Assembly (NCBI RefSeq): GCF_963664735.1
Contig: NZ_OY761553.1
Location: 573,303-637,302 of the forward strand
DNA from: an uncultured Cohaesibacter sp.
GTDB lineage: Bacteria; Pseudomonadota; Alphaproteobacteria; Rhizobiales; Cohaesibacteraceae
DNA: 64,000 nt
Direction: 5' to 3'
The notes beneath the pieces were generated by a model that worked only from the letters and a program-made list of their open reading frames with translations, had not been told where the DNA came from and searched no databases. The position numbers and the translations under genes are program-made. This document shows, in pieces, positions 1 through 8,679 of this stretch (position 1 is its first letter; the number at the start of each line of letters is the position of its first letter).

Positions 1-1
1 C

Positions 2-115
2 TATGATGTCTATGAGGGTGTTACGCACGGATTTATTCATTTTAGCAACGTGTATGATCCGAGCTATAGGGCGCTACAGTCTGCTGTTCGGTTCATGGCC
101 ATGCTGGAAGACTGA
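2..115 (+). CDS. C-terminal end of an alpha/beta hydrolase (acetyl-esterase type), 5' truncated
   Basis: An open frame runs in from the window edge and stops with TGA at 113-115, giving 37 residues. It contains the block EGVTHGFIHFSN. A His-Gly-Phe after a short strand, followed by an amphipathic last helix, is the usual end of hormone-sensitive-lipase/Aes-type alpha/beta hydrolases, in which this His is the third member of the catalytic triad. The frame is followed by an intrinsic terminator. Only the tail is visible, so the substrate is unknown; the family call rests on a short motif. Confidence 0.55.
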   Translation, partial: YDVYEGVTHGFIHFSNVYDPSYRALQSAVRFMAMLED

Positions 116-141
116 TCGAGACGAGCATGTCTTGATGCTTC

Positions 142-169
142 AGGGATCATCGCAAGATGGTCCCTTTTT
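142..169 (+). terminator. Intrinsic terminator after the hydrolase gene
   Basis: A nine-base stem (AGGGATCAT / ATGGTCCCT, one G-T pair) with a six-base loop runs into five T residues. It lies 27 bases after the hydrolase stop and separates that gene from rseP. Confidence 0.75.
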
Positions 170-283
170 GATGCAGGTCATTTCATTCATGTGGACCCGT
201 TGATCTTACCATATTTTATCCCTATTTAAGCCTTCTTTAGAGGATCCACACTAAACTCGCGCCCAGGAAATTTGGAGAATTTG

Positions 284-1432
284 ATGGAAATCCTACAGAG
301 CGTCTTCTCAGCTGGTACCGGCTTGCTCGGATATGTTATTCCTGCGCTGTTTGTGCTTATGATAGTTGTGTTTTTTCATGAGCTTGGCCACTTTATGGTG
401 GCCAGGTGGTGTGGTGTCACAATTTCGGAATTCTCCATTGGTTTCGGCAAGGAACTGTTCGGTTTTTATGACAAACATGGCACGCGCTGGAAAATTTCAC
501 TGATTCCCTTGGGAGGGTTTGTGAAGTTTCTTGGCGATGAGAATGCGGCAAGTGTTCCCGATCAGGAGGCTCTCTCCAATGTTGGGCAAGACGATCGGGA
601 AGGGTCGTTGCACTCGAAGTCCCTCTGGGCAAGAGCTGCGATTGTTGCCGCAGGCCCCTTCGCCAACTTCCTTCTTTCCATTGTTATTTTCAGCTCGCTG
701 CTGTTCATTTACGGCAAACCGATGACGCCTGCTCGCGTTGATGCTGTGGTTCCTGATAGCGCCGCCGCTGAAGCTGGATTTGAAGTCGGAGACATCATGC
801 TCTCCGTCGATGGAACAAAAATAAAGTCTTTTGCCGATGTTCAGGGGATCATCGCCCTGAGCTCCGGTGACGCGCTGGATATTGTTGTGGAGAGAAATGG
901 TGAAACCATTACGCTCAAAACAACCCCGCGGCGCACTGAAGTTACGGACCAGTTCGGCAACAAGCAAAAAATCGGAGTGCTTGGCATTCGTCACGAAGCG
1001 CGGCCAGAGGATGTGGTTCGTGTGGAATATGGGCCTTTGCAGGCCGCTTGGGGCGGTGTTGAAGAGACCTATAGCATCGTTCACCGTACACTAGGGTATG
1101 TCGGTCGCATTTTCGTAGGCAAGGAAGATGCGGATCAACTGGGCGGCCCGATCCGTGTGGCGCAAGTTTCAGGGCAGGTCGCCACGTTGGGGATTGTTGC
1201 GTTGTTTAATCTTGCCGCGATCCTTTCCGTAAGCATTGGATTATTGAATTTGTTCCCTATCCCGATGCTTGATGGGGGGCATCTGGTGTTCTATGCTCTG
1301 GAAGGAATAAGAGGAAAGCCATTGTCGGCCAAAAGCCAGGAGTTGGGCTTCAGAATTGGGTTGGCGTTGGTTTTTTCTCTCATGATTTTTGCTACGTTCA
1401 ATGATATCACACATATTTTTCTGGCTGATTAA
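284..1432 (+). CDS. rseP: RseP-family site-2 (intramembrane) zinc metalloprotease
   Basis: The 382-residue product is a membrane zinc protease of the S2P family, which cuts transmembrane segments of anti-sigma factors or signal-peptide remnants in the inner membrane. The zinc motif HELGH sits in the first membrane segment, a single PDZ domain lies in the middle (around the stretch ending in ...VDGTKIKSF), and the second metal-ligand motif NLFPIPMLDGG lies near the C-terminus. I chose ATG 284 because GGAG stands seven bases upstream; the frame is also open from TTG 272. It precedes bamA, as in most proteobacteria, but the gene before it is a hydrolase rather than the usual dxr or cdsA. Confidence 0.95.
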   Translation: MEILQSVFSAGTGLLGYVIPALFVLMIVVFFHELGHFMVARWCGVTISEFSIGFGKELFGFYDKHGTRWKISLIPLGGFVKFLGDENAASVPDQEALSNVGQDDREGSLHSKSLWARAAIVAAGPFANFLLSIVIFSSLLFIYGKPMTPARVDAVVPDSAAAEAGFEVGDIMLSVDGTKIKSFADVQGIIALSSGDALDIVVERNGETITLKTTPRRTEVTDQFGNKQKIGVLGIRHEARPEDVVRVEYGPLQAAWGGVEETYSIVHRTLGYVGRIFVGKEDADQLGGPIRVAQVSGQVATLGIVALFNLAAILSVSIGLLNLFPIPMLDGGHLVFYALEGIRGKPLSAKSQELGFRIGLALVFSLMIFATFNDITHIFLAD

Positions 1433-1650
1433 GCATGTTAATGGATTTTATCCGAAACAAATATTATGGTGATTTTCGCAGAAATTTGTGGCTTAAAGGC
1501 AACTGGACGTAGTCTTTGTAGCAGTAAAGCGTCTTCAGGGGTTGATCCTTTCGCGATTCAAGGTAAAACCTTTTTAGGCATAGAGATTCCATTTCGTGGA
1601 CAATTTGTGTCCAAAACGAATGACGATTTAGAAAAAGAGTGTTTGGGCTG

Positions 1651-3972
1651 ATGAATAAATTAAAGACCATCGCTTGGAAAGCGGCACTGGCAACCGTAAT
1701 GTGTGCTGGTGCGCAGCTAGGTCCTGTAGATATTTTTGCAATCAGTCCGGCCTTCGCGCAAACGGTCAGTCAGATCGTTGTACGGGGTAACGCACGTGTG
1801 GCGGATGACACCATCCGTTCATACATCGTTATCAAGCCGGGGCAAAGATCGAGTGCATACGATATTGATGAGTCATTGAAGGCTCTATATCAGACTGGCC
1901 TTTTCAAGGATGTGGATATTCACATGAGCGGATCGACGCTTGTTGTGAATGTTCAGGAAAACGCAGTCATCAACCGCATTTCTTTCGAAGGCAATAAGCG
2001 CCTCAAGGATGCTGCTTTGACGACGGTTGTTACATCCAAGAGCCGCGGCATTCTGAGCCAGGACAAAATCCAGACAGATGTTCAGAGCATTTTGTCCGCT
2101 TATCGTCAGGCTGGTCGTTTCGGTGCGCGTGTAGAGCCGAAGATCATTGATCTTGGGCGTAACCGTGCTGATCTTGTTTTCGAAATCGTTGAAGGTGCCA
2201 AAACTTCAGTCGCAAAGATTTCAATTCTCGGCAACAAGGCATTCGGCGATTCCCGTTTGCAAAATGTGCTTACCACCAAAGAATCCGGTTGGTTGAGCTG
2301 GTTGTTGACGAATGACGTGTATGATTCCAACCGTCTTGCTGCAGACGAAGAGCGTTTGCGCAAGTTCTATCTGGATCATGGTTATGCCGACTTCCGCGTC
2401 GTGTCCTCGGTCGCCGATTTTGACCGTGACCGCAACAAGTTCTTTGTCACCATCACGGTTGATGAAGGCGAACAGTATCGCATCGGTGATGTTGAAGTTG
2501 ATAGCGCGGTTCCAGAAGTGAATGGGGATACGCTTAAAAAGCAGGTTCATACCGACAGCGGTGATATTTACAGCGTAACTGCGGTTTCGGAATCTCTTGA
2601 AGACATGACAATCGAGATCTCCAAGTCTGGTTACGCATTCGCCAGAGTGACGCCTCGCGCCGATCGCGATTATGAAAACAAGGTCATCAATCTGGTTTAT
2701 CAGGTTGACGAAGGCAACCGTGCCTATGTTGAGCGCATCAACATTATCGGCAACACACGTACTCGCGACTATGTTATCCGTCGTGAGTTCGATATGGCCG
2801 AGGGTGACGCTTTCAACCGGGTCATGCTTGATCGCGCAAAACGTCGTCTTGAAGCTCTTGGCTTCTTCGATAAGGTTGATATCACCACAGCTCGCGGTAG
2901 TTCCGCTGACCGTGTGGTTCTGAACGTCAATGTAACGGAGAAGGGCACCGGTGCAGTTACGCTTGGTGGTGGTTATTCTACCGCTGATGGCTTCATTGCT
3001 GACGTTTCGGTTTCTGAAAAGAACTTCATGGGCCGTGGTCAGTATCTGAAGGTGTCCGCTTCAGGTGGTACCTCCAAACAGTCTTACACTCTGTCCTTCA
3101 CCGAGCCATATTTCTTGGGACGTCGGTTGGCTGCAGGGTTTGATCTGTTCCATTCCGTATATGAAGATAACGACTATCGCGATTATGATTACAAGCGTGA
3201 CGGTGGTACTCTTCGCTTCGGCTTGCCAATTACCGAAGAGTTCTCTTTCAATCCATACTACACTTTGGAGCAGAAAGAGGTTTCCAACTACGAGAAGACC
3301 GGCGCCAGTGCGTCTCCAGCCATCGTGCAGGCTGAGGCAGAAGGCGCGACCATCAAGTCTGCGGTTGGTTACAGCTTCGTCTACAATTCTCTGGATAGCA
3401 CCGTCGCTCCGACAAATGGTATTTATGCGAACTTTACGCAGGAATTTGCAGGGCTTGGTGGCGATGTGAAATTCATCAAGTCTACCGTGGATGCTCGTTA
3501 TTATCATGAGCTTTATGCCGCTTGGAGCCTCGTTGGTATGCTTCGTGTTGGCGCTGGTCATGTGCAGGGTATCGGCGGTGATGATGTTCGGCTTCTGGAC
3601 GCCTTTAACCAGGGCGGTGAGACTGTTCGTGGTTTCGCTTCTTACGGTTATGGTCCAAGAGACAAGAATTCCGATGAAGCACTTGGTGGTAAGACCTATT
3701 TCAATGCTACTGCAGAGTTGCAGTTCCCACTGCCTTATCTGGATAGTGTCGGTCTTAGTGGCGCTGTCTTTGCTGATGCAGGTACGCTGTTTGATGCAGA
3801 TGCCACAAGCGGTTCATTCTACAACGATCACAGCATCCGTTCTTCGGTTGGTGCAAGCTTGATCTGGGCTAGCCCGTTCGGTCGACTTCGCCTCGATTAC
3901 GGTCATGCCGTGACCAAAGAATCTTATGATGAGACGCAGGTCATTCGTTTCGGCGCTGCATCTTCTTTCTAA
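1651..3972 (+). CDS. bamA: Outer membrane protein assembly factor BamA
   Basis: BamA is the essential outer-membrane barrel that inserts beta-barrel proteins. The product has a signal peptide ending near SPAFAQ, five POTRA-like repeats over roughly residues 40-440 (e.g. IVVRGNARV, ISFEGNKRL, ISILGNKAF, INIIGNTRT) and a C-terminal 16-strand barrel domain with the loop motif VRGF (ETVRGFASYG). It ends in Phe, as expected of a BAM substrate. I prefer ATG 1651, which gives a normal signal peptide; GTG 1639 adds four residues. A strong terminator follows directly and overlaps the ribosome-binding region of lpxD. Confidence 0.97.
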   Translation: MNKLKTIAWKAALATVMCAGAQLGPVDIFAISPAFAQTVSQIVVRGNARVADDTIRSYIVIKPGQRSSAYDIDESLKALYQTGLFKDVDIHMSGSTLVVNVQENAVINRISFEGNKRLKDAALTTVVTSKSRGILSQDKIQTDVQSILSAYRQAGRFGARVEPKIIDLGRNRADLVFEIVEGAKTSVAKISILGNKAFGDSRLQNVLTTKESGWLSWLLTNDVYDSNRLAADEERLRKFYLDHGYADFRVVSSVADFDRDRNKFFVTITVDEGEQYRIGDVEVDSAVPEVNGDTLKKQVHTDSGDIYSVTAVSESLEDMTIEISKSGYAFARVTPRADRDYENKVINLVYQVDEGNRAYVERINIIGNTRTRDYVIRREFDMAEGDAFNRVMLDRAKRRLEALGFFDKVDITTARGSSADRVVLNVNVTEKGTGAVTLGGGYSTADGFIADVSVSEKNFMGRGQYLKVSASGGTSKQSYTLSFTEPYFLGRRLAAGFDLFHSVYEDNDYRDYDYKRDGGTLRFGLPITEEFSFNPYYTLEQKEVSNYEKTGASASPAIVQAEAEGATIKSAVGYSFVYNSLDSTVAPTNGIYANFTQEFAGLGGDVKFIKSTVDARYYHELYAAWSLVGMLRVGAGHVQGIGGDDVRLLDAFNQGGETVRGFASYGYGPRDKNSDEALGGKTYFNATAELQFPLPYLDSVGLSGAVFADAGTLFDADATSGSFYNDHSIRSSVGASLIWASPFGRLRLDYGHAVTKESYDETQVIRFGAASSF

Positions 3973-3994
3973 GATTAACAAAAACACAGTTCAA

Positions 3995-4027
3995 AGCCGC
4001 TGCTCTTACGGGCGGCGGCTTTTTTTT
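3995..4027 (+). terminator. Intrinsic terminator between bamA and lpxD, abutting the lpxD ribosome-binding site
   Basis: AGCCGCTGC / GCGGCGGCT form a nine-pair GC-rich stem with an eight-base loop, followed by eight T residues. The lpxD Shine-Dalgarno GGAAG starts one base after the T-run (4028), so lpxD must either be read by read-through or start from a promoter inside bamA. Confidence 0.85.
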
Positions 4028-4037
4028 GGAAGCTCTC

Positions 4038-5078
4038 ATGACAGACGCAGCCTTTTTCTCCAAAGTCGAATCTCTCTCCCTTGCAGACATTGCCAGTTTG
4101 ATTGGTGCTGAGTTGCCTGAAGATGCAAACGCTGATTTGCAGATACAGGATGTCGCTCCAATCGATACGGCAACCGAGGGGCAACTTACCTTTCTTGATA
4201 ATCCCAAATATGTGGGCGTTCTTGAAAAGACACAGGCAAGTATTGTCATTTGTGCTAAGCGATATCGCGAGCGTGCCCCCAAGGGTGTAATCGTGTTGGA
4301 AACGTCCAATCCCTATCGCGCCTTTTCGCAAGTTTCAGCTGCATTCTATCCTGAAGCAGTTGTGCCCATGCCCTATTTTGAACCCAATGGGGGTATTTCC
4401 CAGGCCGCTCATATTCATCCGTCCGCCAAGATCGAGCCGGGCGTTTGCATTGAGCCCGGCGTTAGTGTCGGAGCCAACGCCGAGATCGGTTCCGGGACAA
4501 CGATTGGTGCTGGTGCGGTGATTGGTCAGGGTGTTCGTGTCGGTCGCAATTGCCATATCGGGGCCAACGCGGTTTTGCAGCACACGCTTGTTGGTGACCG
4601 GGTGATCATTCATCCCGGTGTATGCAGTGGTCAGGATGGCTTCGGTTTCTCCATGAGTGCTACGGGCCACCAGAAGGTGCCGCAGATTGGCCGCGTCATC
4701 ATTCAGGATAATGTTGAAATTGGTGCCAATAGCACGATTGATCGTGGGGCAAACCGCGATACGATTATCGGCGAAGGCACCAAGATCGACAATCAGGTTC
4801 AGATTGGGCACAATGTCGAAATCGGTCGCCATTGCGTTCTTGTTTCTCAGGTTGGGCTGTCAGGTTCTTCCAAGCTGGAAGATTTTGTCGCCATTGGTGG
4901 ACAAACCGGTGTTGCCGGGCATATCGTGATCGGAATGGGTGCGCAAATTGCCGCTGTTAGTGTGGTGAAGGATGACGTGCCTGCAGGTGGCCGATATGGT
5001 GGCGTTCCGGCAAAACCTGTAAAACAATGGTTCCGCGAAATGACTGCGCTGAGCCGTCTCGCAGAAAAAAACAAATAG
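4038..5078 (+). CDS. lpxD: UDP-3-O-(3-hydroxyacyl)glucosamine N-acyltransferase LpxD
   Basis: LpxD adds the N-linked acyl chain to UDP-3-O-acyl-glucosamine in lipid A synthesis, in the cytoplasm. The 346-residue product has an N-terminal uridine-binding domain (QLTFLDNPKY is typical) followed by many left-handed beta-helix hexapeptide repeats (HIHPSAKIEPGV, IGAGAVIGQGV) and the conserved QIGHNV block carrying the likely catalytic His. The start is ATG 4038 with GGAAG just upstream; TTG 4026 is also in frame but would lie in the terminator. It heads the cluster lpxD-fabZ-lpxA-lpxI-lpxB. Confidence 0.96.
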   Translation: MTDAAFFSKVESLSLADIASLIGAELPEDANADLQIQDVAPIDTATEGQLTFLDNPKYVGVLEKTQASIVICAKRYRERAPKGVIVLETSNPYRAFSQVSAAFYPEAVVPMPYFEPNGGISQAAHIHPSAKIEPGVCIEPGVSVGANAEIGSGTTIGAGAVIGQGVRVGRNCHIGANAVLQHTLVGDRVIIHPGVCSGQDGFGFSMSATGHQKVPQIGRVIIQDNVEIGANSTIDRGANRDTIIGEGTKIDNQVQIGHNVEIGRHCVLVSQVGLSGSSKLEDFVAIGGQTGVAGHIVIGMGAQIAAVSVVKDDVPAGGRYGGVPAKPVKQWFREMTALSRLAEKNK

Positions 5079-5202
5079 GCCTTACGGTCATAAGGTGAGC
5101 TGACGCCAACTTTTTTGAATGAACAAAGATTTGGCTGAAGAGCTCCAGTGGAGATCTTTCATACGGGGCAAAAGATCTCAAAGGTGTTGAAGGGAAAACA
5201 AA

Positions 5203-5670
5203 ATGAGTGAAAAGCAAACCCTTGATAGTGCTGATATCATGCGCGTATTGGAGCTGCTGCCGCATCGCTATCCGTTTTTGATGATTGATCGCATCATCGA
5301 GATGGATGGTGATGACAGTTGCATCGGCATTAAGAATGTGACCATCAACGAGCCGCATTTTCAGGGGCACTTTCCCGTTCAGCCTGTGATGCCGGGGGTC
5401 TTGTTGATCGAAGCAATGGCTCAGACGGCCGGTGCTCTTTGTGTGAACAGCCGAGAAGAGATGGGCACTCCCAGCCTTGTCTATTTCATGACCATTGAAA
5501 AGGCCAAGTTCCGCAAACCGGTTGTTCCTGGCGATGTGGTGCATATCCATGTTCAGAAGGTCAAGAACCGGGCCAATATCTGGAAGTTTGCCTGCGTTGC
5601 AAAAGTTGACGGAGCAAAAGTGGCTGAAGCCGAAGTTAGCGCAATGCTGATCGGAAATGAGCAGAAGTAA
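5203..5670 (+). CDS. fabZ: 3-hydroxyacyl-[ACP] dehydratase FabZ
   Basis: FabZ dehydrates 3-hydroxyacyl-ACP in fatty-acid elongation and competes with LpxA/LpxD for the same hydroxyacyl-ACP pool. The 155-residue hot-dog protein shows the substrate block [12 protein letters not shown] and the catalytic block [20 protein letters not shown] (His, then Glu on the central helix). Its stop overlaps the lpxA start by one base (TAATG), so the two are translationally coupled. Length and motifs are normal. Confidence 0.97.
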   Translation: MSEKQTLDSADIMRVLELLPHRYPFLMIDRIIEMDGDDSCIGIKNVTINEPHFQGHFPVQPVMPGVLLIEAMAQTAGALCVNSREEMGTPSLVYFMTIEKAKFRKPVVPGDVVHIHVQKVKNRANIWKFACVAKVDGAKVAEAEVSAMLIGNEQK

Positions 5671-6467
5671 TGGCACAAATACACCCAACCGCAATTGTCG
5701 CTGACGGGGCTCAGCTCGCCGAAGACGTGGAAGTCGGTCCATATTGTGTCGTCGGCGCCAATGTCGTCATTGGTGAAGGTGGCAAGCTTCACTCTCACGT
5801 CGTGATCGAGGGTAACACCAAAATTGGGAAGAATGTTGAAGTCTTTCCTTTTGCATCGGTTGGGACCATTCCTCAGGATCTGAAGTTCGACGGTGAAGAT
5901 GTCGGCTGCGAAATTGGCGACAATGTGAATATCCGTGAATATGTCACCATCAATCCGGGCACGAAAGGTGGCGGTGGGCTTACCAAGATCGGCAATCACT
6001 GTCATATCATGGTTGGCGCTCACGTGGCTCATGACTGCATGATCGGTGACGATGTAATTCTGGTCAATCATGCGACCATTGCGGGCCATTGTGAAGTCGG
6101 TGATCATGCGATCGTGGCCGGCTTGTCTGCGGTCATCCAGTTCGCTCGTATCGGTGAGCATGCCTTTGTGGGTGGAATGACCGGTGTCGAGAATGACGTC
6201 ATCCCGTTTGGCTCTGTTTTGGGCAACCGGGCTCATCTTGGCGGGCTGAATATTGTCGGTCTCAAACGGCGTGGTTTTTCGCGTGAGGCCATTCACAATT
6301 TGCGCCATGCCTATCAAATGCTGTTTGAAGAAGAAGGCACACTGACCGAGCGTGTCGACAAGGTCGCTGAAGCATTTGGTGATGACGAGAATGTCATGAA
6401 GATTGTGAACTTCATTCGCAAAGACTCAAAGAAATCCCTTTGTACTCCGCGCAGCAGCAAGGATTGA
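5670..6467 (+). CDS. lpxA: Acyl-ACP:UDP-N-acetylglucosamine O-acyltransferase LpxA
   Basis: LpxA catalyses the first step of lipid A synthesis, 3-O-acylation of UDP-GlcNAc. The 265-residue product starts with IHPTAIV and is built of hexapeptide repeats forming a beta-helix. The catalytic His region reads VGAHVAHDCMIGD, and the C-terminal helical part starts after GLNIVGLKRRGFS, as in typical LpxA. The ATG overlaps the fabZ stop. lpxI follows three bases after its stop. Confidence 0.97.
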   Translation: MAQIHPTAIVADGAQLAEDVEVGPYCVVGANVVIGEGGKLHSHVVIEGNTKIGKNVEVFPFASVGTIPQDLKFDGEDVGCEIGDNVNIREYVTINPGTKGGGGLTKIGNHCHIMVGAHVAHDCMIGDDVILVNHATIAGHCEVGDHAIVAGLSAVIQFARIGEHAFVGGMTGVENDVIPFGSVLGNRAHLGGLNIVGLKRRGFSREAIHNLRHAYQMLFEEEGTLTERVDKVAEAFGDDENVMKIVNFIRKDSKKSLCTPRSSKD

Positions 6468-6470
6468 ACA

Positions 6471-7364
6471 ATGGTCGATTCTGGGGGCCTTTCTGGGGCC
6501 GTTTCTGGTGATGGACCAGTTGGGATCATCGCTGGCGGTCAGGATCTTCCCTTTGAAGTTATTGAGGCACTCAAGGCTTCTGGTCGACAATATTTCATTT
6601 TTGGTCTAACTGGTGAGGCGGATTCTCGCATTGAGGATCATCCTCATCTCTGGGTCAAATGGGGTGAAATCGGCCTATTATTCAAGACGCTGGACGTGAT
6701 GGGCATCAAGGAGCTGTTGTGCATTGGTTCCATTCAAAAGCGCCCTGATTTCAAAAGCATCAAATTAGACTTCGGAGCGGTCAAGGCGCTGCCTTCCATC
6801 TTGCGTATATTGGCCGCAGGGGGGGATGAAGGCGTTCTTCAAGGCGTCGCCCAGTTCATGGAAAATCGCGGTGTCCGGCTCGTTTCTGTGCCTGACGTGG
6901 CACCTGCGTTGGTGGTCGGGGCTGAGCTTTCAATCAACACGGCATCTCTGGAGGCGTCTGAGGACGATATCGCTCTTGCTGCACGCGCTGCGGGTGTTAT
7001 CGGGGCACTGGATGCAGGGCAGGGTGTTGTCGTCGCTGCGGGTCGCATTCTCGCTCTGGAAGGGCCTGAGGGGACGGACCAGATGCTTGGTCGTGTTGCC
7101 CAGATTCGCGAAGAGAACCGCGCTCGCTGGTCTTTTGGCAAGCAGGGGCTGTTGCTCAAACGCGCCAGACCTGGTCAGGATCTGCGCTTTGACATGCCGA
7201 CAATCGGACCTCGTACGGTAGAGAATGCCCAGAGAGCCGGCCTTGCGGGGATCGTGTGCGCCGACGGTGAGGTGCTCTGTGCCAATCGGGACAAGACTCT
7301 TGAATTGGCGCGTCAGGCGGGCCTTTTTTTGCATGCTCGCGTGCTCGGCGACATCACCCTTTAA
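6471..7364 (+). CDS. lpxI: UDP-2,3-diacylglucosamine pyrophosphatase LpxI
   Basis: LpxI hydrolyses UDP-2,3-diacylglucosamine to lipid X. It replaces LpxH in most alphaproteobacteria and was long annotated as DUF1009. The 297-residue product has the N-terminal GIIAGGQDLPFEV block and the C-terminal domain with VVVAAGRILALEGPEGTDQML and DMPTIGPRTVENA, both typical of the family. It lies between lpxA and lpxB with almost no spacing after lpxA, which supports the role. Confidence 0.93.
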   Translation: MVDSGGLSGAVSGDGPVGIIAGGQDLPFEVIEALKASGRQYFIFGLTGEADSRIEDHPHLWVKWGEIGLLFKTLDVMGIKELLCIGSIQKRPDFKSIKLDFGAVKALPSILRILAAGGDEGVLQGVAQFMENRGVRLVSVPDVAPALVVGAELSINTASLEASEDDIALAARAAGVIGALDAGQGVVVAAGRILALEGPEGTDQMLGRVAQIREENRARWSFGKQGLLLKRARPGQDLRFDMPTIGPRTVENAQRAGLAGIVCADGEVLCANRDKTLELARQAGLFLHARVLGDITL

Positions 7365-7446
7365 AAGTTGCCTGATAGTACAAAGATTGGCGAATTCTGA
7401 CACTGAGCGAATTGACGAATATCTGAGCTTCTTGGGAGGCTGCTAA

Positions 7447-8592
7447 ATGGATGCGAAAGATCCTCTGATTTATATTGTTATCGGAGAGGAATCCGGTGAT
7501 CAGCTCGGAGCCCGAGCTGTTCGTGCAATCAAGGCGGCTTGCGACGGGCGTGTTCGCTTTGCCGGGCTTGCAGGGGAGCGGATGCAAAAAGAAGGGCTGA
7601 CGTCGCTCTTTCCCCTGTCTGAGATTGCCGTGATGGGGCTGATCAACATCATCAAGCAATATCCTTCGCTTTATCGCAGGGGCTTGCAGGTTGTAGACGA
7701 TGTTTTGGATAAAAATCCGGATCTGTTGCTCATCATCGATAGTCCCGAATTTACTCATGCTGTTGCCAAGCGGGTTCGCAAGCGGAGGCCGGATTTACCG
7801 ATCGTGGACTATGTCTCGCCCAGCGTATGGGCTTGGAGGCCGGGGCGCGCCAAGAAGATGGCGCGTTATGTGGATCATGTACTCGCACTCTTGCCTTTTG
7901 AAGTCGCCGCTCACAAGGAGCTTTCCGGGCCGCCTTGCAGCTATGTTGGCCATCCGCTGATAGAGCGGCTCGATGTGTTGAGACCTGCAGAGGGAGAGCG
8001 AGGCAGCATCAGCGAGCCTGTTTTGCTTGTCTTGCCGGGGTCGCGACGCAGTGAGGTTTCTCGCCTGCTCGTTGAGTTTGGTACGGTTGTTTCTATTGCA
8101 AAGGAACGCCACCCCAATCTGCGCGTAATCTTGCCTGCGGTAAGTCATTTGCGGGGCTTGATTGACGAAGGGCTCAAGAGCTGGGCGTTTCAGCCAGAAG
8201 TGGTTGAGGGCGAGGACGCTAAATTTGCCGCATTCCGCAAGGCGCATGCCGCTCTGGCGGCCTCGGGTACGGTCACTTTGGAGCTTGGCCTTGCCGGTAT
8301 TCCCATGGTCGTTGCCTATAAGGTCGATTGGATTACCCGCCAATTCAAGTGGTTGCTGACGGCGCATTCCATCGTGCTTACAAATCTGGTGTTGGGGCAC
8401 AACGCCATTCCGGAGTTTCTGGATGATGCCGCTAATGCTGACACTTTAAGTGAACATCTTATGCCGCTGCTGGAGGATAGTCCTGAGCGTGCGGCTCAGG
8501 AAAGTGCTTTGCGTGAGCTTGATGAGAAAATGACGTTACCAGACGAAACACCCAGCCAGAGGGTGGCTCGTATTGTTCTGGGTTTCCTCTAG
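7447..8592 (+). CDS. lpxB: Lipid-A-disaccharide synthase LpxB
   Basis: LpxB (glycosyltransferase family 19) joins lipid X and UDP-diacylglucosamine to form the lipid A disaccharide at the inner face of the membrane. The 381-residue product contains IVIGEESGDQLGA near the N-terminus, DSPEFTHAVAKRVR, the YVSPSVWAWRPGRAKKM block, the GHPL motif and LPGSRRSEV. GGGAGG precedes the ATG at a normal distance. It is the last gene of the lipid A cluster and is followed by a strong terminator shared with the convergent gltA. Confidence 0.96.
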   Translation: MDAKDPLIYIVIGEESGDQLGARAVRAIKAACDGRVRFAGLAGERMQKEGLTSLFPLSEIAVMGLINIIKQYPSLYRRGLQVVDDVLDKNPDLLLIIDSPEFTHAVAKRVRKRRPDLPIVDYVSPSVWAWRPGRAKKMARYVDHVLALLPFEVAAHKELSGPPCSYVGHPLIERLDVLRPAEGERGSISEPVLLVLPGSRRSEVSRLLVEFGTVVSIAKERHPNLRVILPAVSHLRGLIDEGLKSWAFQPEVVEGEDAKFAAFRKAHAALAASGTVTLELGLAGIPMVVAYKVDWITRQFKWLLTAHSIVLTNLVLGHNAIPEFLDDAANADTLSEHLMPLLEDSPERAAQESALRELDEKMTLPDETPSQRVARIVLGFL

Positions 8593-8626
8593 GATTGGGT
8601 AATATTCCGCATTTTGTGTCCAAATA

Positions 8627-8652
8627 AAAAGGCTCCCGTTTGGGAGCCTTTT
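8627..8652. terminator. Bidirectional terminator between lpxB and gltA
   Basis: AAAAGGCTCCC and GGGAGCCTTTT form a perfect eleven-pair stem with the loop GTTT. The A-run and T-run on either side let it work for both convergent genes, lpxB (plus) and gltA (minus). Confidence 0.9.
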
Positions 8653-8679
8653 CTATATGGCGTGTCGTAAGCCAGGTGC

